Of a stretch of 52,923 bases of DNA, positions 1-8,319 are shown piece by piece (position 1 is the stretch's first letter; each line of letters opens with the position of its first letter). A program made the position numbers and the translations under genes. The stretch covers positions 1-52,923 of the forward strand of contig NZ_JACHCN010000023.1 of assembly GCF_014205795.1 (NCBI RefSeq), read 5' to 3'. Under the pieces are notes generated by a model. It saw only the letters and a list, made by a program, of their open reading frames with translations. It had not been told where the DNA came from and did not search any database. The stretch is from Rhodanobacter sp. MP7CTX1 (lineage in GTDB: Bacteria > Pseudomonadota > Gammaproteobacteria > Xanthomonadales > Rhodanobacteraceae).

Positions 1-44
1 TCTCGGGCCACCTTGAACTTAAATCGCTCGTCGTACTTCGCCAT
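1..44 (-). CDS. IS3-family transposase OrfA, N-terminal fragment
   Basis: Fourteen codons are visible, reading MAKYDERFKFKVAR from the ATG at 44-42. This is the characteristic N-terminus of IS3-family OrfA proteins, which begin with a helix-turn-helix DNA-binding domain preceded by a 'KYDExFK' stretch. The frame runs off the window edge. In this family OrfA is normally joined to the DDE integrase OrfB by a programmed -1 frameshift, but that part is not visible here. The family call rests on this short peptide together with the adjacent inverted repeat. Confidence 0.7.
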   Translation of the reverse strand, partial: MAKYDERFKFKVAR

Positions 45-96
45 GACAAACACCCCAGAGATTGGACGGGTGTCCAACTTCTGGGGTGCAGTTCAC
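1..96 (-). mobile_element. IS3-family insertion sequence, left end (cut by window edge)
   Basis: Read on the minus strand, the element starts at about position 96 with TGAACTGCACCCCAGAAG and continues AGTTGGACA, a terminal inverted repeat typical of IS3-family elements (5'-TG, C-rich, GTTGGACA core). The start of a transposase OrfA follows 52 bases further in. The rest of the element, including its other end and any target-site duplication, lies outside the window. Its tip is 34 bases past the stop codon of the neighbouring TonB-like gene, so it did not break that gene. Confidence 0.75.
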
Positions 97-129
97 ATGC
101 GAGGCATTTTCCGGTCTTCGATGTCTCAC

Positions 130-999
130 TCATGCGCCATTGAGCGGCGTGGTCAGTTGCAGGCCGCTGCCGATCTGATACAGCCCGCCATCGGCAATTG
201 CGTCCGCGGCACCCGAGGATTCTTCGGATTTCTGCTGCCATGGGACCGCCTGTTCTGGGCCTGGCACATAGGGATCCCACTTGCCGTAGCGTTCGCGCGG
301 AGTCCTCCCATCGATTGAATAACTCACGGGAACTCGAGCCTCCCAGTGATCTTTAGTAGCCTCTCTTCCTATGGTTGGTATATGGAAAGTCCAGCCTTTA
401 GCCGTGCGAAGCGAAGCATCGGCCAGCACGTTTCGCCACTTGTCCAGCTCCCGGTCACTGGCGACAACACCCATATTGACCTGCTCGGCAATGGCATCTT
501 CCACCCGTCCCTGACGGTTGATGAGCAGCCGCATGTACACCGTACCCCACACACCCGCGGACACTGCCGATGGCGGGTAGTGCGGTGAGGGATGTGTGTC
601 GTAAGTGATGGTTTCACCCGGTTCGCTGTCATCACCCTTGTCTTTTTTATCTTCACCGAACTGGGCGCCCGCGACGCTTATCGTGTAATCGTCCTTGCCG
701 TCTGGCTTGGCGACAACACGCAGGCTCATGCTCGCTCTGGCGGCCACCGGTTGACCGTCAATCAGGACGGGGGTGAATATCCAGCTTTTCGTACCGTTGT
801 CGATCAGCCCTGCCACGACCGGCGGCAGCTTTTCAGCGTGATCGATGGTGTAACTGCGGACCGAGCCATCCGGTGCAACCAAGATCGACCCGGTCACCAG
901 CATGCTCGCCTGCACCCGTTCCCGCACGTCCTTCAGGCTGCTCGCCAGCGCAGTGCCTGCAAGAAGCAGGCAGAACAATCCCATAAGCCAACGTTTCAT
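130..999 (-). CDS. Exported protein with TonB C-terminal-like domain
   Basis: The 289-residue product begins with a clear signal peptide (MKRWLMGLFCLLLAGTALA), so it is periplasmic or envelope-bound. Residues from about 135 onward carry the TonB C-terminal pattern: 'HYPPSAVSAGVWGTVYMRLL', then 'INRQGRVEDA'. This is the fold of energy-transducing TonB proteins. Unlike true TonB it has a cleavable-type signal rather than a retained N-terminal anchor, and it has no Pro/Lys-rich spacer. It is therefore better called a TonB-domain protein of unknown role than a TonB. The ATG at 999 is preferred to the one at 1005 because a G-run sits six bases upstream of it. It lies alone, with an IS element just downstream. 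Confidence 0.7.
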   Translation of the reverse strand: MKRWLMGLFCLLLAGTALASSLKDVRERVQASMLVTGSILVAPDGSVRSYTIDHAEKLPPVVAGLIDNGTKSWIFTPVLIDGQPVAARASMSLRVVAKPDGKDDYTISVAGAQFGEDKKDKGDDSEPGETITYDTHPSPHYPPSAVSAGVWGTVYMRLLINRQGRVEDAIAEQVNMGVVASDRELDKWRNVLADASLRTAKGWTFHIPTIGREATKDHWEARVPVSYSIDGRTPRERYGKWDPYVPGPEQAVPWQQKSEESSGAADAIADGGLYQIGSGLQLTTPLNGA

Positions 1000-1126
1000 C
1001 CCCATCCCCCATGATTGCAGCCCAGTCTAGCCCCGGCATTCCGCAAAGGGTTCATGCCGAGACAAGTCAATCGTCCATTCAATGCGAACCACAAACATGC
1101 ACCTGCCCCATGGTTCGCTCAGGAGA

Positions 1127-1603
1127 TCAATCTCGACGCCGCGGTCGGAACTGTGCGACTACCGACGGCCGCCCCAGCTGCCATGACAGCCATACCAGCA
1201 GAGGGATAGCAGCGGCCTTCAACGCCAGTCCGACCTCATAGGTTCGCTGCGCCCGGGCGATCATCCACAGGGCGACTTCGCCGAGCTGCGGCTGTGCCTG
1301 CGCAGCCTGTCGGGCATGCTCGAAGTCACCCCATTGCTGCAGCATCTGCACGCCCGTGACCAGCGCCCACAACGCCAGCAGCACCGCCAACACTCGCATG
1401 GTCGAGCGCGCCCATGACTGCCTCAGGATGCAGCCGGCACAGACGACGATGACCACGGCCGCAGCGGCCAGGTAGGCGTATTCGGCATGCTGCAGATACT
1501 GCAGGCAACCCATCGCGGCGATCAGCAGCAGGATCCACGGACCCATCGCCCATACCGCAAAACGCCGCGCCGACGATGGTTCGCCGCGCACTGCCAAAGC
1601 CAT
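1127..1603 (-). CDS. Small integral membrane protein, unknown function
   Basis: This 158-residue protein has four hydrophobic segments, at about residues 15-37, 43-60, 69-88 and 124-143, and an Arg-rich C-terminus (RPRRRD). It is predicted to sit in the inner membrane. The loop between the third and fourth segments is hydrophilic and Gln-rich. I do not recognise a family. Its start codon overlaps the stop of the upstream peroxiredoxin gene (TGATG), so translation is probably coupled and the two genes form an operon. A role linked to the exported peroxiredoxin is possible but only inferred from this coupling. Confidence 0.6.
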   Translation of the reverse strand: MALAVRGEPSSARRFAVWAMGPWILLLIAAMGCLQYLQHAEYAYLAAAAVVIVVCAGCILRQSWARSTMRVLAVLLALWALVTGVQMLQQWGDFEHARQAAQAQPQLGEVALWMIARAQRTYEVGLALKAAAIPLLVWLSWQLGRPSVVAQFRPRRRD

Positions 1604-2133
1604 CAGGGAGCGGCCTTCAGCGTCGCCAGGTCATTCATCACCTGGGCGGAGTTTTTCTCGGGGTCGACATCCACATAGACCTTGGCGATCTTGCCCTGCG
1701 GGTCGATCAGGAACGTGGTGCGCTTGGCGTAATGGATACCCATGTGCGACGCCAGCACGCCGTAGGTGGTGGCTACCGCGCCATCGGCATCGGACAGCAA
1801 CGGGAACGGCACGTGATATTTCGCGGCGAAGTCGGCATGCGATTTCACGTTGTCCAGGCTCACGCCAACCACATCCGCACCGGCCTTGCGCAGCTTCGCG
1901 ATGTCATCGCGGAACGTGCATACCTCGGTCGTGCAGCCGGGGGTGAAGTCCTTGGGATAGAAGTACATCACCAGCCAGTGACCACGGAAATCGGCCGGCG
2001 TATGCCAATGGCCGTTCTGGTCCTGCAGGCGGTATGTCGGTGCCACCTGCCCCACCTGCGGGCTATCGGCGAACGCTGGCGCGATGAGACCGCACAGCAG
2101 GGTCAACATCAGCAAACAGGACAGACGACGCAT
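1603..2133 (-). CDS. Secreted Bcp/PrxQ-type peroxiredoxin
   Basis: The product is a thiol peroxidase that reduces hydroperoxides. The ATG at 2133 gives 176 residues and has GGAG eight bases upstream; a longer frame to 2169 lacks this. Residues 1-22 form a signal peptide, so the enzyme acts in the periplasm, whereas the classical Bcp is cytoplasmic. The active site is FTPGCTTEVC: the peroxidatic Cys is residue 67 and a resolving Cys sits five residues on at 72, the arrangement of the atypical two-cysteine PrxQ branch. The rest follows AhpC/TSA order (AP.Y.L.D, YFYPKD, GVSLD, PFPLLSD, RTTFLIDPQGKI). It is the first gene of a coupled pair with the membrane protein downstream. Confidence 0.85.
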   Translation of the reverse strand: MRRLSCLLMLTLLCGLIAPAFADSPQVGQVAPTYRLQDQNGHWHTPADFRGHWLVMYFYPKDFTPGCTTEVCTFRDDIAKLRKAGADVVGVSLDNVKSHADFAAKYHVPFPLLSDADGAVATTYGVLASHMGIHYAKRTTFLIDPQGKIAKVYVDVDPEKNSAQVMNDLATLKAAP

Positions 2134-2189
2134 GACGAAATCTCCAGGTGGTAACAGGGCGCAACGCAACCGCGGCAGTGTACGCGCTC

Positions 2190-2220
2190 AAAAGCGAAGG
2201 GCGCCATACGGCGCCCTTCG
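2190..2220 (-). terminator. Intrinsic terminator for the secreted protein gene
   Basis: A perfect 11-base stem (CGAAGGGCGCC / GGCGCCCTTCG) has a four-base loop and is followed on the minus strand by TTTT. It lies 20 bases past the stop of the 2241-2699 gene and separates it from the peroxiredoxin operon. Confidence 0.8.
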
Positions 2221-2240
2221 TTGGAGACTAGCGTCCCGAC

Positions 2241-2699
2241 TTAACGGGGATCGATGGTGAATTCACCCACCGAGATACCCAGGTCAACGCCTTCGCCGGT
2301 GCCGGCCAGCGCCAGCGAGGTGGTGCCCTTGGTCAGCACCTGCGCGTTGGAGGTCTTCACCACACCGGCCTCGACGCCAGCCTGCGCGTAGTGACCGAAG
2401 ACGTCGTGAATACCATTCACCGTGCTGATCTCGCCGGTACCGTTGGTGATGTGATATTTGCCAGCGGTAATGCCGCCACCGACGGCGGTGATCTTGACGT
2501 TGGCGCCCTGTCCGTTGTCACAGCGGATGGTGCCATTGCCCTCGGCATGCTTGTAGATCAGCGACCAGCCGGCAAGATTGAACCTGAGGTGGCATTTCAC
2601 AGTGGCTGTGTCGGCGTGGGCACTGGAAACCGGCAGCGCTGTCATGGCGCACGCGCAGGCCAGCACCAGGGCAGCCATTCCAAAAGTACGCTTGATCAT
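2241..2699 (-). CDS. Secreted protein of unknown function
   Basis: The 152-residue product has a long signal peptide ending near SSAHA (about residue 29), leaving a mature domain of about 120 residues rich in Gly, Thr and Ala and likely all beta. The mature part has two cysteines (in VKCHL and IRCDN), about 23 residues apart, that could form a disulfide in the periplasm. Repeated Gly-Gly and Gly-Thr turns ('AVGGGITAGKYHI', 'LAGTGEGVDLGI') suggest a beta-sandwich or small barrel. AAGGAG lies eight bases before the ATG. I do not recognise the family with confidence. It is transcribed as a single gene between its own promoter region and the terminator at 2190-2220. Confidence 0.65.
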   Translation of the reverse strand: MIKRTFGMAALVLACACAMTALPVSSAHADTATVKCHLRFNLAGWSLIYKHAEGNGTIRCDNGQGANVKITAVGGGITAGKYHITNGTGEISTVNGIHDVFGHYAQAGVEAGVVKTSNAQVLTKGTTSLALAGTGEGVDLGISVGEFTIDPR

Positions 2700-3030
2700 C
2701 GTGAATCTCCTTTGTTTCGTGCGGGATAAGTTGTGGCCAGCGCAGGTCGAACTCCCCGGGAGGGACCGCGTGGTGATCGCAGCGTGTGCAGAACCGCGTG
2801 ATAACGGCGTGCAGAAGCCGGTCGTCCATTCATGTTTTCCACCCCCGGGACGCTCCGGACAGCCCAGGTATCCCTTGATAATTCGCTAACAAGATGCCGC
2901 GCAGACTAGGGCACACTGGCCGAAAATGCAGTGCGATCAATCTACTGGCTTCGTGGGGAGGCATTACCTGGATCGGAACGCTGCGCTGCACCTATCGCTC
3001 TAGTGTCAAGACACAGCAAAAGGAAAAACC
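2700..3030. other. Divergent intergenic region, promoters of secreted protein and usp genes
   Basis: These 331 bases separate two divergently transcribed genes and must hold both promoters. No RNA gene or strong palindrome was seen. The right end has an A-rich stretch with AAAAGGAA before the usp start codon. Confidence 0.5.
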
Positions 3031-3447
3031 ATGGTCAAGTACTCACTGGTTGGCTACGACGGTTCGGATGCCTCCCGGCGTGCCTTTCAGTTCGCGATCG
3101 ATCTGGCCCGTTGCGGCAGCAGCCGCGTACGCGTGGTGTCGGTGCTGCAGGTCACCGAAGGCGGCGCCGATACCTGTGCCTTGATGATGGCCGACTCCGG
3201 CGCCCAGCGCGCACAGGATCTGCTGGACGAACTGGCTGCGATCGTGCCGGATGCGGCGAAGCTGGTCGATGTCGAGCTGGTCCATGGCAGCCCCGGTGAC
3301 GTTCTGCTAAGTCAGATCGCGCAGCACGGCGTCGACCATATCGTGATCGGTCATACCGAACGCGGTGCGCTGGCCCGCTGGCTGCTCGGCTCGGTTTCCA
3401 ACAACGTGCTGGCACGGGCGCACGTGCCGGTGACCGTGGTGCGCTGA
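3031..3447 (+). CDS. Universal stress protein, UspA family
   Basis: This 138-residue single-domain Usp protein matches the usual family length. The N-terminus has the nucleotide-binding start (VGYDGSDASRRAF) and the C-terminus has the glycine motif 'GHTERGALARWLLGSVSNNV' followed by 'VPVTVVR', the standard last strand. The glycine spacing is close to the ATP-binding Usp pattern, so binding is plausible but unproven. It is cytoplasmic and usually a dimer; family members help cells survive starvation or oxidative stress. AAAGGA precedes the ATG. It stands alone and converges on the alcohol dehydrogenase gene. Confidence 0.88.
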   Translation: MVKYSLVGYDGSDASRRAFQFAIDLARCGSSRVRVVSVLQVTEGGADTCALMMADSGAQRAQDLLDELAAIVPDAAKLVDVELVHGSPGDVLLSQIAQHGVDHIVIGHTERGALARWLLGSVSNNVLARAHVPVTVVR

Positions 3448-3460
3448 ACGCGCACCACGG
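3434..3460. terminator. Hairpin between convergent usp and alcohol dehydrogenase genes
   Basis: An 11-base perfect inverted repeat (CCGTGGTGCGC / GCGCACCACGG) has a five-base loop that contains the usp stop codon. It could stop transcription from both sides, although neither side has a long T-run. Confidence 0.5.
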
Positions 3461-3474
3461 CGTGTACCTCGGGG

Positions 3475-4524
3475 CTACTCTCGCAGCGAGGCCATGTCGA
3501 TCACGAAGCGGTAGCGTACATCGCTCTTCAGCATGCGCTCGTAAGCCTCGTTGATGTCCTGGATGCGGATCTTTTCGATGTCCGAAACGATGCCGTGCTC
3601 CGCGCAGAAATCCAGCATCTCCTGCGTCTCGGCGATGCCGCCAATCAGTGAGCCGGCCAGTGAGTGACGGCCGAAGATCAGCGCGCCACCGTTGATGGTT
3701 GGCGGCGTGTCGGGCAGGCCGACCAGAGTCATCGTGCCATCGCGCTTGAGCATCTGCAGGTAGATGTTGAGATCGTGCGGCGCCGAGACGGTATCGAGGA
3801 TGAAGTCGAAACTGCCAGCATGCAATTTCATCTGCTCCGGATCGTTCGACAGCACCACTTCGTCGGCACCCAGCCGCAGTGCATCCTCGCGCTTGGACGG
3901 CGACGTGGTGAACTGCACGACTTGTGCGCCGAATGCGTGCGCCAGCTTGAGTGCCATGTGACCCAGGCCACCAAGGCCGATCACACCAACCTTGCTGCCC
4001 TTGCCCACCTTCCAGTGCTTGAGCGGCGAATAGGTGGTGATGCCGGCGCATAGCAGCGGCGCGACCGCGGCCGGGTCGAGTTTGTCCGAGATGCGCAGCA
4101 CGAACGCTTCGTCCACCACGATCTGGGTGGAATAGCCGCCCTGGGTCGGCGTACCGTCCTGGCGGTCCTTTCCGGCATAGGTGAACGTCGCGCCCTTCAA
4201 ACAGAACTGTTCGAGATCGTCCTTGCAGTTCGCGCACTCGCGGCAGGAATCGACCATGCAGCCGACGCCAACCAGATCGCCTGGCTTGAACTTGCTCACG
4301 CCGGTGCCGGCCCGGGTGACCCGGCCGACGATTTCGTGGCCTGGCACGATCGGATAATTGCCAGTGCCCCACTCATCGCGCACGGTGTGCAGATCCGAAT
4401 GGCACACGCCGCAGAAAAGGATCTCGATGACCAGGTCGTGTTCGCGCGGCTCACGGCGCTCGAAGCGATAGGGCGCCAGTCGTGCGCGGGCAGCGTGGGC
4501 GGCGTAGCTGGAAGTAGGAATCAT
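3475..4524 (-). CDS. Zinc-dependent NAD(P)H alcohol dehydrogenase, YahK/CAD-type
   Basis: The product is a 349-residue medium-chain dehydrogenase that oxidises alcohols or reduces aldehydes with NADP(H). Catalytic zinc ligands are seen in 'FCGVCHSDLH' (Cys and nearby His) and in 'PGHEIVG'. The structural zinc lobe is the four-cysteine cluster in 'SCRECANCKDDLEQFC'. The cofactor fold shows GLGGLGHMALKLA. The order and spacing match the YahK/cinnamyl-alcohol-dehydrogenase branch, whose members act on broad aldehyde ranges. The ATG at 4524 has AAGGAG seven bases upstream and is preferred to the in-frame start at 4578. It is a single gene divergent from the diiron protein; detoxification of aldehydes is the likely role. 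Confidence 0.88.
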   Translation of the reverse strand: MIPTSSYAAHAARARLAPYRFERREPREHDLVIEILFCGVCHSDLHTVRDEWGTGNYPIVPGHEIVGRVTRAGTGVSKFKPGDLVGVGCMVDSCRECANCKDDLEQFCLKGATFTYAGKDRQDGTPTQGGYSTQIVVDEAFVLRISDKLDPAAVAPLLCAGITTYSPLKHWKVGKGSKVGVIGLGGLGHMALKLAHAFGAQVVQFTTSPSKREDALRLGADEVVLSNDPEQMKLHAGSFDFILDTVSAPHDLNIYLQMLKRDGTMTLVGLPDTPPTINGGALIFGRHSLAGSLIGGIAETQEMLDFCAEHGIVSDIEKIRIQDINEAYERMLKSDVRYRFVIDMASLRE

Positions 4525-4706
4525 GCGTTGCTCCTTGGGGAAATGTGGAGAATGCGCGATGCGCATTAGTGCGCCCACAGCAATCAGGCCGCGATCTTAG
4601 GTCGGGCTACGTTAATCCAATGCATGCATGAGGCCGTATGCTGTAACGATGGCCGTTGCCCTTGTCGCTGCCGCGCGGCACAACATACATCACGCAGGAC
4701 TTCACG

Positions 4707-5528
4707 TTGAGCTATACCGCACCTCTGCCTTGGACCCTGGACAGTCTTGATCTGGACCGCATCGACCTGTCGCGCATCCGGCACAACGAGGACATGTTTT
4801 TTCTGCTGTGCAGTTCCTCGTTCGTCGAGAGCGGCTCAGACCTCTACACGCAGAACCTGATCGATCACTTCGCCGGCGATCAGGAGTTGCAGATCTGGCT
4901 CAGTCAACACTGGGAACACGAGGAACTGCAACATGGCCGTGCACTGGCCGCCTATGTCAGGACCGTGTGGCCCGAGTTCGATTGGGACAGCGGTTTCAAG
5001 GCGTTCTGGAACGAATACGGTGCCGTGTGCACGGCCGAGCAACTGGAGCCCTCCCGGGGGCTGGAACTGGCTGCGCGTTGCGTGGTGGAAACCGGCACCG
5101 CCAGCCTGTACCGCGCACTCAACGAGATCACCGACGAACCGGTGCTGAAACAGCTGACCCACCACATCAAGAGCGACGAAGTGCGCCACTACAAGCACTT
5201 CTACCAGCACTACCAGGTGTATCGGGAACGCGAGGGTTTCGGTCGCTACAAAGTATTCCGGGCGATTTTGCGTCGAGTGCGCGAGGTCAAGCGTGAAGAC
5301 AGCGACATCGCACTGCGTCACGTGTTCAACCTTTGCTATCCGCACCATCTGGGCAACGAGACTGAGTTCCGGCGCATCAGCGATCGCGCGCAGGGACTGT
5401 TGCGCCGGCACATCCCGGCCGAGATGACGGTGAAGATGCTGCTCAAACCGCTGGACTTGCCGGCGCGCCTGCAGAATTCACTACAAAAGCCGCTGGCCCG
5501 AATCGCCAAGAAATTGTTTCTGCACTGA
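4707..5528 (+). CDS. Ferritin-like diiron protein
   Basis: The product is all-helical and shows the paired diiron ligands of the ferritin-like superfamily: a Glu in FVESGSD, then EHEELQHG (ExxH), a Glu in VVETGTASLY, then SDEVRHYKHF (ExxH). This matches the acyl-ACP desaturase/ribonucleotide-reductase-like core of two iron-binding helical hairpins. The substrate is not evident; fatty-acyl oxidation is one option. The C-terminus is basic. The start is a TTG at 4707 with AGGA seven bases before it, giving 273 residues. An upstream TTG at 4656 in the same frame lacks a ribosome site, and no ATG is usable before residue 30. It is transcribed alone, divergent from the alcohol dehydrogenase. Confidence 0.75.
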   Translation: MSYTAPLPWTLDSLDLDRIDLSRIRHNEDMFFLLCSSSFVESGSDLYTQNLIDHFAGDQELQIWLSQHWEHEELQHGRALAAYVRTVWPEFDWDSGFKAFWNEYGAVCTAEQLEPSRGLELAARCVVETGTASLYRALNEITDEPVLKQLTHHIKSDEVRHYKHFYQHYQVYREREGFGRYKVFRAILRRVREVKREDSDIALRHVFNLCYPHHLGNETEFRRISDRAQGLLRRHIPAEMTVKMLLKPLDLPARLQNSLQKPLARIAKKLFLH

Positions 5529-5542
5529 TACGGTCGGCATGT

Positions 5543-6016
5543 TCAGCCGCCCGATGACTGGCCTGGCACTGGCTGCTCTGCTGGGCGCGGTTCCGCATCG
5601 ATCTTGCGCTGCGCCTGCTGCTCGACCTTCAGCCGGGCCAGATCTACCGGGCGGATCTGCATGATGATGCACGGGACGTAGGCTCGCCCGGTAAGCACCT
5701 TGTCGAAATGCACCTGAACCTGGCTCGCATTGGCGGTGAGTCCGATCGTGTTGGTGAACCAGAGGTTCTGGCAGTTGTCCTCCACATCCACCAGCCAGGC
5801 CTGGTTGGGCCTCGTATAGACAGCCAGCTCGGTATTGCTCAGCGGCTCCCACGACCACAGGTTGAAGAACTGGAAGCTGCGCACGGGTGCGCCGGCTGCC
5901 GCCGCATACGCGGCCTGGCGCTGCTGCATGCGTTGCGAATAAGTCGGTCCACTGCTGGCGCAGGCACCCAGCATCCCCGCGAGCGTGGCCGCTACAACAA
6001 CACGGATGAATGACAT
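5543..6016 (-). CDS. Lipoprotein, DUF6491 family
   Basis: This 157-residue protein has a lipoprotein signal peptide with lipobox LGAC (Cys at residue 19). The mature domain holds two cysteines (EDNCQNLW and YVPCIIMQIRP) in the pattern I associate with the DUF6491 family common in Xanthomonadales; its function is unknown. The C-terminal tail is Gln/Pro-rich and likely disordered. AAGGAGG, a nearly ideal ribosome site, lies eight bases upstream of the ATG, so expression may be strong. The gene converges on the diiron protein with a gap of 14 bases. Confidence 0.75.
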   Translation of the reverse strand: MSFIRVVVAATLAGMLGACASSGPTYSQRMQQRQAAYAAAAGAPVRSFQFFNLWSWEPLSNTELAVYTRPNQAWLVDVEDNCQNLWFTNTIGLTANASQVQVHFDKVLTGRAYVPCIIMQIRPVDLARLKVEQQAQRKIDAEPRPAEQPVPGQSSGG

Positions 6017-6079
6017 GGCATCGACCTCCTTTGGGGCTTGGTCATTTCAACGCATGGACCGCGCGGCGGTGTACCCGGG

Positions 6080-6805
6080 CTATGACTTTTTCTGCTTCGG
6101 CAGGGGTGCCCATTTGTCCGGATCGAAGCCGCCGACTTCATAGGTCAGCGTCTCTGTGCGCGTGCCGTCCACCAAGGTCACGTCCAGGGTGATCTTCTTC
6201 GCCTTGCGCAGCATCCCGAGGAAGGCCTTGTCATCGCGGACCATCAGCGCGGGCTCGCCGGTGGGTGGCGCGAATACCGTGATATGAACGGGCTTGCCAT
6301 CGACCGTGCCGGCCATGGCGCAGTTGCCGTGGCAGACGAAACCATGGCCACTGCCATACAGATAAACGCTCTGACCCCAACTGGTGTGCCGGCGCAGTAT
6401 CAGTTGCACCCGATCGCCAGTGGTTGGCGTGATGGTGGCGGTGGACTGCGTGCCGCCGGCCATCGGCGACACCTGGTACAGCCACATCGACGCCAGACGG
6501 CTCTTCTCGCTGTTTTCTTTCCAGCGCTGCTCGATGGCAGGCAGGCTCTGTTGCACTTCCTTCGCCGCCGCGCTGTTCGGATAGTGGTCGAGAATGTCGT
6601 GGCCCTCCGTCACGGCCATTTCGTCGTTCTTGATGCGTAGCAACTGCTGGTAGGTATCGAGCTTCCTGGCGGCATCCGCATCCTGCGCCTGCTGCTGCGG
6701 CGGCGCCCCTGACGCTGCCGGCTGACCGCCCTGCGGCGAGCAACCGGCAAGCAGCCAGGCAGCGCACAGCAGGGCAAGGGAGCCACGTTGGAGTGACGGT
6801 TTCAT
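6080..6805 (-). CDS. Lipoprotein of unknown function
   Basis: The 241-residue product has a lipobox (LLAGC, Cys at about residue 22), then a Gln/Ala/Pro-rich linker, a helical stretch that looks like one TPR-like hairpin (YQQLLRIKNDE to AIEQRWKENSEKS), and a C-terminal beta domain with a CHGNC pair that could form a disulfide or bind metal. The last part (ITLDVTLVDGTRTETLTYEV) resembles domains that follow invasion- or stress-type periplasmic proteins, but I do not recognise the family. The ATG at 6805 is preferred to the TTG at 6811. It is divergent from the MFS gene. Confidence 0.6.
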   Translation of the reverse strand: MKPSLQRGSLALLCAAWLLAGCSPQGGQPAASGAPPQQQAQDADAARKLDTYQQLLRIKNDEMAVTEGHDILDHYPNSAAAKEVQQSLPAIEQRWKENSEKSRLASMWLYQVSPMAGGTQSTATITPTTGDRVQLILRRHTSWGQSVYLYGSGHGFVCHGNCAMAGTVDGKPVHITVFAPPTGEPALMVRDDKAFLGMLRKAKKITLDVTLVDGTRTETLTYEVGGFDPDKWAPLPKQKKS

Positions 6806-6987
6806 CGGCAAGGCACTCGCTGGAGAACAGAGGCCTAGAGTGGAACGAGCCGACTGCTTTGCGCAACCTCGCGGATTTCAGGGACGGCACTTCCCCAGGC
6901 GTGCGGGGCCGCATGGCAGACGCGTCCAGCGGCACTTTGCCGGATGCGTCCACGGCCCGATAATGCCAGCCCACGCGAGGACGCCCG

Positions 6988-8253
6988 ATGTCGCCATCCA
7001 CCACGTCACCGGCTGATTCGCTGTTCCGACACCGTGCCTTCGTCGCGTTCTGGTTCGCGCGCATCGCCTCGGGCTTTGGTTTTCAGATGCTGTCGGTGGC
7101 CGTGGGCTGGCAGATCTACTCGATCACTGGTCGCGCGTTCGATCTGGGCCTGATCGGCTTGGTGCAATTTGTACCGTCGGTGCTGCTGGCGCTGCCGGCC
7201 GGGCATGTGGCGGATCAGTTCGAGCGGCGGCGGATCGTGCTGATCGGACAGGTCATCGAATGGTTCGCGATCGTCGTGCTTGCCGCGTTGACCCTGACTC
7301 GGCACATCCACGAACTCGGCATCCTCGCGCTGGTGTTCGCGCTCGGTGTGGCGAAGGCATTTGAGTTTCCCGCGCTGCAATCCATGCTGCCGGCGCTCGT
7401 GCCCGCGGCGATCCTGCCGCGCGCGATGGCAGTGAATGCGTCGGCAGGACAGGCGGCGATGATCATGGGCCCGGCCCTGGGTGGCTTGCTCTACGTGGCT
7501 GGACCGGGCGTGGTCTACGTGGTGGCCGCTGTGCTGTATTTGATAGCTGCCACGTTGATGAGCCAGTTGCGCTACGAGCAGGCGCCGCCGAAACGCGAAC
7601 CAGCCACGTTGAAGATACTGTTCGCCGGCGTGCACTTCATCCGCGTGCGCAAGGACGTGCTTGGCGTGATCTCGCTGGATCTGTTTGCCGTGTTGCTGGG
7701 CGGCGCCACCGCGCTGCTGCCGATCTTCGCGAAGGACATCCTGCATACCGGGCCGTGGGGATTAGGTCTGTTGCGCGCCGCACCGGCGGTAGGCGCACTG
7801 ATGATGTCGCTGTGGCTTGCACGACATAACCTGCAGCGACGGGTCGGCCCGATCATGTTTGCGGCGGTGGCCGGGTTCGGCGTCGCCACCTTGGTGTTCG
7901 CGCTATCCACCACGCTGTGGTTGTCGTTGCTGGCACTGTTCGCGCTGGGAGCCTTCGACATGGTCAGTATGGTGATCCGCAGTTCGCTGGTGCAGCTCGA
8001 TACACCGGACGATATGCGCGGGCGGGTCAGTGCCGTCAACGCCATCTTCATCAATACCTCGAACCAGCTTGGCGAGTTCGAGTCAGGCATGCTGGCCGCG
8101 TGGCTCGGTGCGGTGCACGCCACCGTGCTCGGTGGCATCGGCACGCTGCTGGTGGTCGGGCTGTGGATGGCGATGTTTCCCGGCCTGCGTCGCCGTCAGC
8201 AGCTGTATGTCCAGGCCACTGCGCCCAGTGAGGCGGCGCCGGATATTGTTTAG
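6988..8253 (+). CDS. MFS transporter, EntS-like drug or siderophore exporter
   Basis: The product is a 421-residue inner-membrane secondary transporter with about 12 hydrophobic segments and the central loop of the major facilitator superfamily. After helix two it has 'GHVADQFERRRIVLIGQ', a form of the conserved MFS motif A (GxxxDRxGRR), and the second half repeats the pattern weakly near 'ARHNLQRRVGP'. This layout, with a short N-terminus (LFRHRAFVAFWFARIASGFG), fits the MFS_3/EntS branch that exports siderophores or drugs. GAGG lies seven bases before the ATG. The next gene starts 66 bases downstream on the same strand, so co-transcription is possible. Confidence 0.82.
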   Translation: MSPSTTSPADSLFRHRAFVAFWFARIASGFGFQMLSVAVGWQIYSITGRAFDLGLIGLVQFVPSVLLALPAGHVADQFERRRIVLIGQVIEWFAIVVLAALTLTRHIHELGILALVFALGVAKAFEFPALQSMLPALVPAAILPRAMAVNASAGQAAMIMGPALGGLLYVAGPGVVYVVAAVLYLIAATLMSQLRYEQAPPKREPATLKILFAGVHFIRVRKDVLGVISLDLFAVLLGGATALLPIFAKDILHTGPWGLGLLRAAPAVGALMMSLWLARHNLQRRVGPIMFAAVAGFGVATLVFALSTTLWLSLLALFALGAFDMVSMVIRSSLVQLDTPDDMRGRVSAVNAIFINTSNQLGEFESGMLAAWLGAVHATVLGGIGTLLVVGLWMAMFPGLRRRQQLYVQATAPSEAAPDIV

Positions 8254-8319
8254 GATGGTGGGGTTTAGCATGGCGGGCACGAAGATCATCTGCCCTGTCC
8301 TGATGTTCGGAGCCGTAAC

